A DNA stretch of 64,000 bases from assembly GCA_964449165.1 (NCBI GenBank), contig CAYVAT010000001.1:1-64000 (forward strand), in the 5' to 3' direction. How positions within the stretch are numbered: the first letter of the stretch is position 1; each line of letters starts with the position of its first letter. The notes under the pieces were generated by a model. The model did not search any database and was not told the DNA's origin. It was given only the letters and a program-made list of their open reading frames with translations. Origin of the DNA: CAYSCW01 sp964449165 (lineage in GTDB: Bacteria; Acidobacteriota; Aminicenantia; Aminicenantales; Aminicenantaceae). The translations under genes were made by a program, and so were the position numbers. This document shows positions 25,182 through 33,321 of the stretch, piece by piece.

Positions 25182-27439
25182 CTGCCGACCTCCTTTCTTT
25201 TCAGGGCTTGAAGGACTTTGTCTGGAGTCATTGGTAATTCTTGCACATGCACTCCTATTGCGTTATAGACGGCGTTGGCCACAGCCGCCGAGCTGGGAAT
25301 CCGAGGAGGTTCTCCGAGCCCTTTGGTTCCTAGGTTGTTAATCCTGGGGTCGACCATATCCACAAAATCGATCTCTATCTCAGGAATATCCATCGAGGTT
25401 GCCAGTTTGTAGTCCCTTAAGTTGGCATTCACAGGATTTCCTGTCGTGTTATCCATAATCCTTTGTTCGAAGAGGGCTGTGCTCACTCCCTGTGTGATAC
25501 CGCCTATCACTTGACTTTCTGCTGTCTGTCTATTCATGACTCTTCCGATTTCGTGGACGGCAGCTACCTTGAGGACCTTGATTTGACCTGTCTCTGTATC
25601 CACTTCGACTTCGGCAAAATGAGCTCCGAAAGTGTTGTAGGCATACCCTGAAGGCCGTCCTGGACACTCTCCATGAAAGACTTTTTCGCGCCGTAGTTCA
25701 CCAAGAAGCTCCTTGAGAGCGATGGATTTTGAAAGATCGTCCTTACTGGAAAATTTCCCTTCAGCGATGATGATGGCATCTGTGCTGATTTCAAGTTTAC
25801 TGGCAGCAAGCTTTCTAAGATAATCAACTGTTTTAAGGGCGGCGTCCCTTACAGCAGGAGCGACTGATGGCGTGGTCGTGCTTCCTCCCGATGAGCCGCA
25901 CCAGGGATAGATGGTGTTTCCGATTTTTACCGTCACATCTTCCGGCTTAAGCCCGAGAGTTTCTGCTGTGATGATTGCCATGTAAGTTCTAGTTCCGCAA
26001 CCGATGTCCTGGGTTCCGCAGATAACCTCGACACTTCCGTCCTGGTGGAGTTTGATATCTGCCAGCGTCTCTGGCCGGCCCACACCCCACCATATCTGAC
26101 TGGCCATTCCGAGACCGCGGCGAATCTTATCGTTTCCGTCTCCAGGATTCTTATTCCTTCTTTGCCAGCCGATCTTCTTTGCGCCGATCTTGTAGCATTG
26201 ATCCAGTCCCTTAGAGGAATAAGGTATACCAGTGTCTCCTTCGTTTTTTGTCGAGTAATTTTTCTGCCTCAGCTCTAAGGGATCTATACCGATTTCATCG
26301 GCCAGTTCTTCCAAGAAGCCTTCCAGCGCAAAAGTTCCCTGGACATGCCCGGGAGCTCTTGTGGGGCGCGATGCACCGGTATTTGTAAAGACAGTGTATT
26401 CTTCCACTTTCAGATGAGGGCATCTGTAAACATCGATAACGGGTTCTGAGCATCTGTCGCCTCTTCGAATTCCGCCGGATGTGTAATTTTTCAGATAAAG
26501 GGCAGTCAGAGTGCCATCCTTTTTAACTCCACCTTTGATGGTTTGGAGGCTGGAAGGGCGGTTGCCCACACAGAGCGAATTTTCTTTACGGGATAGAATG
26601 ATCTTTACTGGTTGTTTGGTTTCTTTAGCCAGCATGGAGGCAACAACAGTGTAATCATTCAATCCCAATTTGCTCCCGAATCCTCCACCCATATATTTCT
26701 TAATGACTGTGATTCGACTTGCCGGAATTCCCAAGACACGGGCCAGAGTATCTCTAACGCCAAAGATTGCCTGAGTGGAATCCCAGACTGTCAATCTATC
26801 TCCTTCCCATTTGGCCACACTGCCATGAGTCTCTGCGGGATGATGAATTTCCACGGCTGTTGTATACGTTCTTTCCAGGATCACATCAGCTTCTTTGAAT
26901 CCCTTTTCGATGTCTCCTCGGGAGTAGTCATTAAATTTTTGGACGTTGGGTTCATCATGGACCCGTGGAGCGCCTTCCTCCATGGCTTTTTCTTCAGTGA
27001 CCACAAAAGGGAGGGTTTTGTAGACCACGTCGATCAATTTTAGAGCTTCCTCTGCTGTTTTTTCGTCTACAGCTGCCACTGCAGCCACCAGTTCGCCCGC
27101 GTATTTGATTTGTCCTTCCTTGAGTTGAATAGCGGCCTTCACTCCAGGCAGGTTTTTGGCTTTGCTCAAATCCAGAGAAACAATTTCGGCGCAAGCATGA
27201 GGGCATCTCAGAATCTTGCCGTGAAGCAGTCTTCTGAGTTTAATGTCATGGGTGTAAGGTGCTTGGCCGGTGACTATTTTCTCCCCGTCAATCCTTGGTG
27301 TGCGTGTGCCGATAATTTTGAATTTTTCTTTTTCAGGAGAGGGAATTTGCTCGGGTTTCTCTGTTTCCTTATCTCTGAACTCTTCATAATAGAGGAGGGT
27401 AGAGTCTTCTGGTTCTGATAAATATTCCTTTTTCATCAT
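25178..27439 (-). CDS. Molybdopterin-binding subunit of xanthine-dehydrogenase-type enzyme
   Basis: 753 residues. RIDGEKIVTGQAPYTHDIKLRRLLHGKILR starts the aldehyde oxidase N-terminal domain; GGGFGSKLGLNDY, TRAPGHVQGTFALEGFLEE, GTQDIGCGTRTY and GEPPRIPSSAAVANAVYNAIG mark the Moco-binding part. No export signal of its own; the [2Fe-2S] partner encoded 1 bp upstream has one. With the FAD subunit downstream it forms a classic three-part hydroxylase. Purines, aromatic acyl-CoA or aldehydes are candidate substrates; none can be chosen from the sequence. Confidence 0.9.
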   Translation of the reverse strand: MMKKEYLSEPEDSTLLYYEEFRDKETEKPEQIPSPEKEKFKIIGTRTPRIDGEKIVTGQAPYTHDIKLRRLLHGKILRCPHACAEIVSLDLSKAKNLPGVKAAIQLKEGQIKYAGELVAAVAAVDEKTAEEALKLIDVVYKTLPFVVTEEKAMEEGAPRVHDEPNVQKFNDYSRGDIEKGFKEADVILERTYTTAVEIHHPAETHGSVAKWEGDRLTVWDSTQAIFGVRDTLARVLGIPASRITVIKKYMGGGFGSKLGLNDYTVVASMLAKETKQPVKIILSRKENSLCVGNRPSSLQTIKGGVKKDGTLTALYLKNYTSGGIRRGDRCSEPVIDVYRCPHLKVEEYTVFTNTGASRPTRAPGHVQGTFALEGFLEELADEIGIDPLELRQKNYSTKNEGDTGIPYSSKGLDQCYKIGAKKIGWQRRNKNPGDGNDKIRRGLGMASQIWWGVGRPETLADIKLHQDGSVEVICGTQDIGCGTRTYMAIITAETLGLKPEDVTVKIGNTIYPWCGSSGGSTTTPSVAPAVRDAALKTVDYLRKLAASKLEISTDAIIIAEGKFSSKDDLSKSIALKELLGELRREKVFHGECPGRPSGYAYNTFGAHFAEVEVDTETGQIKVLKVAAVHEIGRVMNRQTAESQVIGGITQGVSTALFEQRIMDNTTGNPVNANLRDYKLATSMDIPEIEIDFVDMVDPRINNLGTKGLGEPPRIPSSAAVANAVYNAIGVHVQELPMTPDKVLQALKRKEVGR

Positions 27440-27440
27440 T

Positions 27441-28070
27441 TCAAGGCCTCCTCATGTTTTTTGCTGCCGCTTCAACGGCCTCATAAATCTTGAAATAATT
27501 TCCGCAGCGGCAGATGTTTCCTGAGAGGGCTTCCTTGATCTCTTCTTTTTTTGGGTTATTGTTTTTCTCTAGGAATACAACAGAAGACATGATGAATCCC
27601 GGCGTACAAAAGCCACATTGGTAACCGTCTTTTTCGACGAAGGCCTTTTGAACAGGATGAAGCTTCCCATCAATGGCTAATCCTTCCACAGTAGTGATTT
27701 TCTTGCCGTCCGCTCTGATGGCAGGATACATGCATGAATAGACTGCAACTCCATCCAGAATGACTGTACACCCCCCACACTCACCACGGTCGCAGGTCAT
27801 CTTTGTTCCTGTCAGGTTCAGTCTTTCTCTCAAGAGATGGAGAAGGGTTTCTCTTGGCTCAACTACCACTGAATATTTCTTTTCGTTAACTGTAAGAGTG
27901 ATGGGTTTCTTGGAATAGAGAGGAACTTTCCCTTCTTCCGGTTGAAGGGATTCTGCCTCCTGGGCGAGAAGTCGAGGGCCCACAGCTGCTCCGATAGCAC
28001 CGCCGCTAAATCCTTTTATGAAGTCCCTTCTGGTTATTGCCTTGCCCCTTTTCTTTCTTCCTTCTTCCAT
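27441..28070 (-). CDS. Tat-exported [2Fe-2S] subunit of molybdenum hydroxylase
   Basis: 209 residues. A twin-arginine signal (TRRDFIKGFSGGAIGAA) precedes the ferredoxin domain: CDRGECGGCTVIL and CGFCTPGFIM ... GNICRCGNYFKIYEA. Putting the Tat signal on the small subunit suggests the folded complex is exported as a unit; with an FAD subunit present, export of the complete enzyme would be notable. It is the first gene of the second hydroxylase set. Confidence 0.9.
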   Translation of the reverse strand: MEEGRKKRGKAITRRDFIKGFSGGAIGAAVGPRLLAQEAESLQPEEGKVPLYSKKPITLTVNEKKYSVVVEPRETLLHLLRERLNLTGTKMTCDRGECGGCTVILDGVAVYSCMYPAIRADGKKITTVEGLAIDGKLHPVQKAFVEKDGYQCGFCTPGFIMSSVVFLEKNNNPKKEEIKEALSGNICRCGNYFKIYEAVEAAAKNMRRP

Positions 28071-28100
28071 TTTTGCACCTCTTTTGAGGGATTTTCCTCC

Positions 28101-28772
28101 TTAGCCCAGCCTGATGAGAGCTGTGATGGCCAAACAAAAGAGCAAAGTTCCGGAAGAAAAAATGAAATTCAGCTTTCTTGCTATTCGAGAGGATTGGAGT
28201 ACAGTTTCAAGAGATTGGCTTTTCACTCCGACCCATGCACCCAAGGGAACAGTCAGGAAAGACAAAAAAACAGCCAGAGGAGCATAGTAAAGGGAGAGGG
28301 GATATCCTGTTCCGGCAACAACACAGGCTGGTACTCCCGTGACAAACTTCACCAAAGGGAAAAGATTCACGGCCAGGAGGGCGGCCATTCCGCCCATTAA
28401 GGCTTGGCCTCCGCTTTTCTGTTTCAATTTTTGGTTAAAAACAGCGATCAGGATCAGGAATGCGATTCCTTCTGTGAAAAAGGCAAAAATAGGATTTCCT
28501 ATGGCTCCATGCTGGATCGGAAGCGAAAGGAGGAGCGCGTCGAACATCTTGAAGAGGCTGGTGATGAGTATCAGGAGCCCCATACAGAGGAGATTCCTGG
28601 TAAGATACCATCCGGAAGCCATGAAGAACAGGGCTACGCCTGTCATGATGGCACCGGAGTATAAGGAAGCACAGCTTCGAAGCCACATTCCCAGAGCAGC
28701 TTCGGAAAAGCCCCAAACAGCTCCCAGAATGATAACAAAACCCAGATAAGATTTAGGAATTTTTCTCATCAT
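28101..28772 (-). CDS. Polytopic membrane protein of unknown function
   Basis: 223 residues with about six hydrophobic helices and short loops (for example FVIILGAVWGFSEAALGMWL, GAIMTGVALFFMASG, AFLILIAVF). The size and helix count resemble ECF-transporter S components and small integral membrane transport proteins, but no signature decides. It heads the hydroxylase cluster: AAAGGAGGA precedes the ATG, and a strong promoter lies upstream. The gap to the Tat-tagged [2Fe-2S] gene is 30 bp, so it may help import a cofactor or substrate for the enzyme. This role is inference. Confidence 0.8.
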   Translation of the reverse strand: MMRKIPKSYLGFVIILGAVWGFSEAALGMWLRSCASLYSGAIMTGVALFFMASGWYLTRNLLCMGLLILITSLFKMFDALLLSLPIQHGAIGNPIFAFFTEGIAFLILIAVFNQKLKQKSGGQALMGGMAALLAVNLFPLVKFVTGVPACVVAGTGYPLSLYYAPLAVFLSFLTVPLGAWVGVKSQSLETVLQSSRIARKLNFIFSSGTLLFCLAITALIRLG

Positions 28773-28816
28773 GCTTTCCTCCTTTTAATTTGTTTCAATC
28801 TTATCTCTGTGTTTGG

Positions 28817-28845
28817 ATTATAATTATCTTATATTTTTTTGGCAA
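28817..28845 (-). promoter_or_regulatory. Promoter for the hydroxylase gene cluster
   Basis: On the minus strand: TTGCCA (28845-28840), 17-nt spacer, TATAAT (28822-28817). The predicted start, about 28810, leaves a 38-nt leader with a good ribosome site before the ATG at 28772. Confidence 0.6.
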
Positions 28846-28860
28846 CTTTTTTCGTGGGAG

Positions 28861-29015
28861 AGCATCTCTGTTTCTGTGATGGGGGGAGACATTTTATCCA
28901 GTTAGCCAGAGAAGCGGCGGTTCCCCTCCCACCTTCCGCCGTAGGCTTCGGACAGAGAGCATCCGCTGCCGTGTCGAATGACATTCCTCACCCCTATAAC
29001 GGAAATAAGGATGCT
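28861..29015. repeat. MITE-like repeat with terminal inverted repeats
   Basis: The left end AGCATCTCTGTTTCTGTGAT pairs imperfectly with the right end, whose reverse complement reads AGCATCCTTATTTCCGTTAT; the similarity extends about 32 bp inward. The 155-bp body has no coding frame. The right end matches those at 19130-19150 and, inverted, 38187-38212. Together with the promoter this explains the gene-free stretch 28773-29143. Confidence 0.65.
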
Positions 29016-29143
29016 TACCTTACCAATAAAAAAATTGAATAAATTTCCTGTTCGGGTTATCCTTCCAAAAGGTCAAAATAAAAAGATCTGGTGAGAGATC
29101 AATTGCCTTCATTCGCTTGTAAATTTAAGGAGGGGATATAAAC

Positions 29144-29338
29144 ATGAGAGCCAAAACTATAATCATTTTAATCCTGGTTGTTCTATTGGCAATCATCCTC
29201 ATCCAGAACACACAGGTGGTGATTGTGCAGCTGTTCTTCTGGAAGCTGAGTATGTCCCGGATCATACTGATTTCTCTGTCCATGATCGTCGGCTTGCTCA
29301 TCGGCTTTCTTATCGGCAGGAAAGGAAAAAGATATTAA
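29144..29338 (+). CDS. LapA/DUF1049-type small membrane protein
   Basis: 64 residues with two hydrophobic helices (about 4-21 and 35-57) joined by IQNTQVVIVQLFFWKLSMS. The N.Q.V.......W...... pattern and the short basic tail RKGKRY are typical of LapA-domain proteins (YciS-like). In E. coli, LapA acts with LapB in control of lipopolysaccharide synthesis; whether that holds here is unknown. A strong AAGGAGG precedes the ATG. Confidence 0.8.
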   Translation: MRAKTIIILILVVLLAIILIQNTQVVIVQLFFWKLSMSRIILISLSMIVGLLIGFLIGRKGKRY

Positions 29339-29374
29339 GGAAAACATATCGAGCTTTTTCAAAGGGACACGCTG

Positions 29375-30904
29375 TTGAGTAATGTCTATGTCGCAGGAGT
29401 CTGTTTGACTCCTTTCGGAAAAGATTTCAGACCCATCGGAGTGATGCTGGCCGATGCCTGTCGGAGAGCGCTCCAGGATTCGAGGCGCTTTACATCTGAT
29501 ATCGTTCCTGATTGTCTGGTCATAGGCTGTATGGATCCGATCGGTTTTGCTAGACAAACAGGGTTGGATTCGCTGGTCGGAATGGAGTTGGAATTGGCAA
29601 AAGACACAGAGATCTACCATGTGGAGCTGGGTTCAGCCACTGGCGCCGGGGCTGTAGAGCTGGGGAGAAGGCTGGCCTCCTCCGGATTAAAAGTCTTAGT
29701 CTGTTTTGGGGAGAAGATGAAGGGAAAGCTCAAGAACGAGGAGATTCCCGGCCAAATATCCACGGTGATTGCAGAGGAAGAAAGAGAACGAGGTTTAGGA
29801 GAAATGCCAGCCGTGGCAGCCCTCGCTTCCTACGAATACATGGATGCCTATAAAATTTCGGAAAAAAAATTTAGAGATATCTGTTTCCAGATGAGCGTTT
29901 GCAGCCTCAAATTTGGATCCCTGAACGACATCGCCTATTTCAGAAATCCTATCACCCGCAAAGAATATAATGATCCGGATCTCAACAGAATAATTGCCAA
30001 GCCTCTGACAAAATTTGATTGTAGCGGTTCCTACAACGGAGCTGGAGCTGCCTATCTTATTCCTTCCCCCACCGACATAAAAGTCTCATCCGTCAAATCC
30101 GCTTTCGACAATATCAAGATTGCTGAAAGGAATACTCTGATTTCCTTGGAAGCAGCAGTGCTGGCAGGAAGAGCTGCCTTCCGGGAGGCTCATCTTAATC
30201 CTCATGAGATCGATACCTGCGAGCTTCACGATGCCTTCAAGCCTGTCCCCTGGGTTGTTGCGGAAGATTTGGGCTTAGCAGATAGAGGAGAAGGGCACAA
30301 ATTAGTTCTGGATGAAAAAAACAGGATGGGCAGAAGGGCCTTCGTCAATCGTTCTGGCGGTTTTTTGGCCAGGACTCACCCTTTGGGGGCTTCAGGAGGT
30401 GCGCAGCTTGTGGAGCTCGTCTGGCAACTGAGAGGTCATAGACAATACAAAGGGATGTTTAAGGATGATCCTTACGGTCTGGATTATGGTCTCTGGTTCA
30501 ACATGAGTGGATACGGGAATACTTGTGTTGTAGGAATTGTAGAAAGAAGTAAACCCACAAAACAGAAGGAAGGTCTTAAAGAAGCTAATCTGCCACAGTC
30601 TATTCCCAGAGATCTTACTCTGCGCAAGTCCCCTCGGAAAGACAAGATTATTGCGGCCACTCAATACACTTCGCCAGAGGATGAGAAAGTCAATGTGGCC
30701 ATTGTCCAGACAAAAGATGGTGATTTCAGGATCGGGATAGCAAAAGGCCCTCATGATCTTAAAAGAGGCAAATACGTCAAATGGATCAAGCCTGAAGAAG
30801 GACCATATTTTGTGCGGGAAGGATACATCAAAGGCAAATTATCCGATCTCCTTCGTCTCTTTCGCTCCACAAAGAAAGAAAAAGAGGAGGAACAAGAAGA
30901 CTAA
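29375..30904 (+). CDS. SCPx-type thiolase-like protein fused to OB-fold domain; nucleophile Cys replaced
   Basis: 509 residues. Thiolase features are clear: ELHDAFKPVPW (in place of NEAF) and GGFLARTHPLGASGGAQL. The N-terminal nucleophile region reads VELGSATGAGA where the active-site Cys of V-E-N-x-C-A-S-G is expected, so Cys is replaced by Ser. About 90 C-terminal residues (from DKIIAATQYTSPEDEKV) look like a DUF35-type OB domain, usually a separate partner of such thiolases. The protein may bind acyl-CoA or act as a scaffold instead of condensing acetyl-CoA. The start is probably TTG 29375; it has no clear ribosome site. Confidence 0.8.
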   Translation: MSNVYVAGVCLTPFGKDFRPIGVMLADACRRALQDSRRFTSDIVPDCLVIGCMDPIGFARQTGLDSLVGMELELAKDTEIYHVELGSATGAGAVELGRRLASSGLKVLVCFGEKMKGKLKNEEIPGQISTVIAEEERERGLGEMPAVAALASYEYMDAYKISEKKFRDICFQMSVCSLKFGSLNDIAYFRNPITRKEYNDPDLNRIIAKPLTKFDCSGSYNGAGAAYLIPSPTDIKVSSVKSAFDNIKIAERNTLISLEAAVLAGRAAFREAHLNPHEIDTCELHDAFKPVPWVVAEDLGLADRGEGHKLVLDEKNRMGRRAFVNRSGGFLARTHPLGASGGAQLVELVWQLRGHRQYKGMFKDDPYGLDYGLWFNMSGYGNTCVVGIVERSKPTKQKEGLKEANLPQSIPRDLTLRKSPRKDKIIAATQYTSPEDEKVNVAIVQTKDGDFRIGIAKGPHDLKRGKYVKWIKPEEGPYFVREGYIKGKLSDLLRLFRSTKKEKEEEQED

Positions 30905-30908
30905 TTTG

Positions 30909-30938
30909 TTGACAGAGATTATGAGGCACAAATATAAT
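30909..30938 (+). promoter_or_regulatory. Consensus sigma-70 promoter for the thiolase gene
   Basis: TTGACA, 18-nt spacer, TATAAT: both hexamers are perfect matches. The predicted start is about 30945, giving a leader of about 69 nt to the ATG at 31014. It probably also drives the downstream acyl-CoA genes, at least in part. Confidence 0.75.
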
Positions 30939-31013
30939 TGTAGGACTTTGTTAAAAAGGAAAACTGGCCTTCTTACAAAGAGTAGAATGTCTTACTAAAG
31001 AATGGAGGTTTAC

Positions 31014-32198
31014 ATGAGTGAAATCGTCATTGCCAGTGCTGTTCGGACCGCAGGTGGAAAGTTCGGAGGATCGTTCAAGAAGGTTTCAGCCGTCGAGTTG
31101 GGAGCTTTGATTCTCCAGGAGGCTGTTCGCAGAGCAGGGATTGAGCCTTCCCAGGTGGAAGAAGTGGTCTTTGGAACAGGATGGCAGGCTGGGCTGGGGC
31201 CGAACATCGGTCGGTTAGCTACTGTCAAAGGAGGGTTGCCTTATGAGGTCCCGGCTTTCACGGTGAACAAACGGTGCGGTTCTTCCTTACGTGCTGTGTC
31301 GCTTGCGGTTCAAATGATAAAAGCAGGTGATGCTGAGATTGTCCTTGCAGGCGGTGCTGAGAACACTTCCCAGATCCCTTACATCGCAGCAGGAGCACGG
31401 TGGGGGAATCGTATGGGAGATAGCAAGCTCATCGATCTCATGCACCAGGATGGATTCATGTGTCCTTTAGCCGGTCATCTGATGGGAGTAACAGCGGAAA
31501 CACTAGTGGAGAAGTATAACCTAAGCCGCGAAGAACAGGATGCCTTTGCCGTGGAAAGTCAAAACAAAACAGTTCAAGCTATAAAGGAAGGAAAGTTTAA
31601 GGAAGAAACTCTTCCTGTTGAAGTTCCTGCGGGCAGGGGAAAGACAGAGATTTTTGATAGCGAAGAGATTCCCAGGGAGGGAGTTACCTTGGAAAAATTG
31701 GCCAAACTTCCCCCTGTGTTTAAAAAAGACGGCTCGGTCACAGCCGGGAATAGCTGTGCTCTCTGTGATGCTGCTGCAGCGGTTTTGGTGATGAAAGAGG
31801 AGAAGGCCTCCGAACTCGGGGTTAAACCCTTGGCCCGGGTAATTTCTTACGGCCATGCTGGTGTCGATCCAGCCATCATGGGAATGGGGCCAGTGCCAGC
31901 CGTCAACAAAGCCTTGAAACGAGCAGGCCTTAATCTTGAGGATATTGACCTTATAGAGCTCAATGAGGCCTTTGCTGCTCAGATTCTGGCCGTGGAGAGA
32001 GAGCTTAAGTGGGACCGGGCCAAGGTCAATGTCCATGGAGGAGCCATAGCCTTGGGCCATCCGGTCGGAGCCACAGGAGCAAAAATTTTAACCACCTTGA
32101 TTTATGCCTTGAAGGACAGGAATAAGAACCTTGGTCTGGTCAGCCTTTGCATCGGTGGAGGCCAGGGAGTGGCCATGGTGGTAGAAAGGCTCAATTAG
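31014..32198 (+). CDS. Acetyl-CoA C-acyltransferase (thiolase)
   Basis: 394 residues. The three thiolase residues are present: Cys88 (NKRCGSSLRAV), His in GGAIALGHPVGATGA, and Cys in SLCIGGGQG; NEAFAAQ is also there. The enzyme reversibly splits 3-ketoacyl-CoA or condenses two acetyl-CoA. The ATG at 31014 has ATGGAGG nine bases upstream, so the earlier ATG at 31002 (which overlaps this site) is rejected. Dehydrogenase and hydratase genes downstream complete a beta-oxidation or butyrate-type cycle. Confidence 0.93.
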   Translation: MSEIVIASAVRTAGGKFGGSFKKVSAVELGALILQEAVRRAGIEPSQVEEVVFGTGWQAGLGPNIGRLATVKGGLPYEVPAFTVNKRCGSSLRAVSLAVQMIKAGDAEIVLAGGAENTSQIPYIAAGARWGNRMGDSKLIDLMHQDGFMCPLAGHLMGVTAETLVEKYNLSREEQDAFAVESQNKTVQAIKEGKFKEETLPVEVPAGRGKTEIFDSEEIPREGVTLEKLAKLPPVFKKDGSVTAGNSCALCDAAAAVLVMKEEKASELGVKPLARVISYGHAGVDPAIMGMGPVPAVNKALKRAGLNLEDIDLIELNEAFAAQILAVERELKWDRAKVNVHGGAIALGHPVGATGAKILTTLIYALKDRNKNLGLVSLCIGGGQGVAMVVERLN

Positions 32199-32255
32199 AA
32201 CACAGTGAAAGCTTTTTCCTCTCTTTTCTGGAGAGTCAATCCCAGCTAACCTGAA

Positions 32256-32318
32256 GGGACATGTACCGGAAATTCAAGGGACACGTTACCGATTTTGAAA
32301 AAAATCGGTACATGTCCC
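32256..32318. repeat. GGGACA/TGTCCC hairpin repeat
   Basis: GGGACACGTTACCGATTTT (32278-32296), a short loop, and AAAATCGGTACATGTCCC (32301-32318) make a long imperfect hairpin. A partial GGGACATGTACCGGAAATT copy precedes it at 32256. Same family as 2754-2866. It could also act as a terminator behind the thiolase gene. Confidence 0.75.
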
Positions 32319-32375
32319 GAATTTAGATGCAAGCAAATTTTTTGTCCTCAATTTTATAAATAGGGAGGAAGTAAA

Positions 32376-33227
32376 ATGGACATCGAAAAACCTTTTGTCG
32401 TGGGAGCAGGAATTATGGGGTCTGGCATCGGTCAACTCTGTTCCCAACAAGGGTATGAAGTGACAGTGGTCGATATCTCAGAAGATATCATCGGCAGGGC
32501 TCGTTCAAAAGTCAGCGCCGGACTAAGCCGAAGAGTGGAGAAAGGAAAGATTTCTCAAGAGGAAATGGACTCGGTCCTCTCAAGAATAAAGTGGTCCACG
32601 GATTTGAATCTTGCCGGCGATAGTGACTTTGTAGTGGAGGCAGTTTCTGAAGAGATTGGCCTCAAGAGGGATATTTTCGAGAAGCTGGATGCCATCTGCC
32701 ACCCGGAAACCATACTGGCCACGAACACAACAGCTCTTTCCGTGAGTGAAATTGCCGCAGCCACTTCCAGACCCGAGAAAATCATAGGTATGCATTTTTT
32801 CAATCCTGCGGTGATCATGAAACTGGTGGAAATCATTCGCGGAGAAAAGACTTCTGATGAAACCGTGGAGACTACGAAAAAGTTTGCCGAAAGGTTGGGT
32901 AAAATTCCCATTGCGACTTTCAAGGAGGCCCCCGCCGGGATTGTTAGCCGTGTTCTTGCTTCCCTTTTGAATGAGGCGGCCATTGTTTATGAAAGTGGAG
33001 TGGCCAGTGCCCAGGATATCGATGAGGCCATGAAATTGGGAGCAGGTCTTCCTATGGGACCTCTGGCTCTGATCGATATGATTGGATTGGATATTCACCT
33101 CTCTAAAATGGAAACGCTTTTTGCCAAACTCAAGGACGAGCGCTACAAACCTCCGGAGATTATCAAGAAGATGGTTGAAGAAGGTAAATTAGGGAAGAAA
33201 ACAGGCGAAGGATTTTATAAATATTAA
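32376..33227 (+). CDS. 3-hydroxyacyl-CoA (3-hydroxybutyryl-CoA) dehydrogenase
   Basis: 283 residues, the length of single-domain short-chain dehydrogenases. The NAD motif VVGAGIMGSGIGQL opens the protein; GMHFFNPAVIMKLVEII holds the catalytic His region, and EAPAGIVSRVLASLLNEA and GAGLPMGPLALIDMIGLD are the C-terminal dimer motifs. It oxidises 3-hydroxyacyl-CoA in beta-oxidation or reduces acetoacetyl-CoA in butyrate formation. AGGGAGGAAG precedes the ATG. It lies between thiolase and acyl-CoA dehydrogenase genes on the same strand. Confidence 0.93.
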   Translation: MDIEKPFVVGAGIMGSGIGQLCSQQGYEVTVVDISEDIIGRARSKVSAGLSRRVEKGKISQEEMDSVLSRIKWSTDLNLAGDSDFVVEAVSEEIGLKRDIFEKLDAICHPETILATNTTALSVSEIAAATSRPEKIIGMHFFNPAVIMKLVEIIRGEKTSDETVETTKKFAERLGKIPIATFKEAPAGIVSRVLASLLNEAAIVYESGVASAQDIDEAMKLGAGLPMGPLALIDMIGLDIHLSKMETLFAKLKDERYKPPEIIKKMVEEGKLGKKTGEGFYKY

Positions 33228-33275
33228 TAAAGATCCCCTATGCTGTCGTGAAATTTTAAGGAATATACGTGCATG

Positions 33276-33302
33276 ACACCTCGTCCGAATTGAGGTGTTT
33301 TG
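33276..33302 (+). terminator. Possible weak terminator hairpin
   Basis: ACACCTC pairs with GAGGTGT around a 9-nt loop, followed by TTTTGT. The stem is short and the T-run brief, so it may attenuate rather than stop transcription into the acyl-CoA dehydrogenase gene. Confidence 0.4.
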
Positions 33303-33321
33303 TCCGGGAAAGGAGTAAGCC

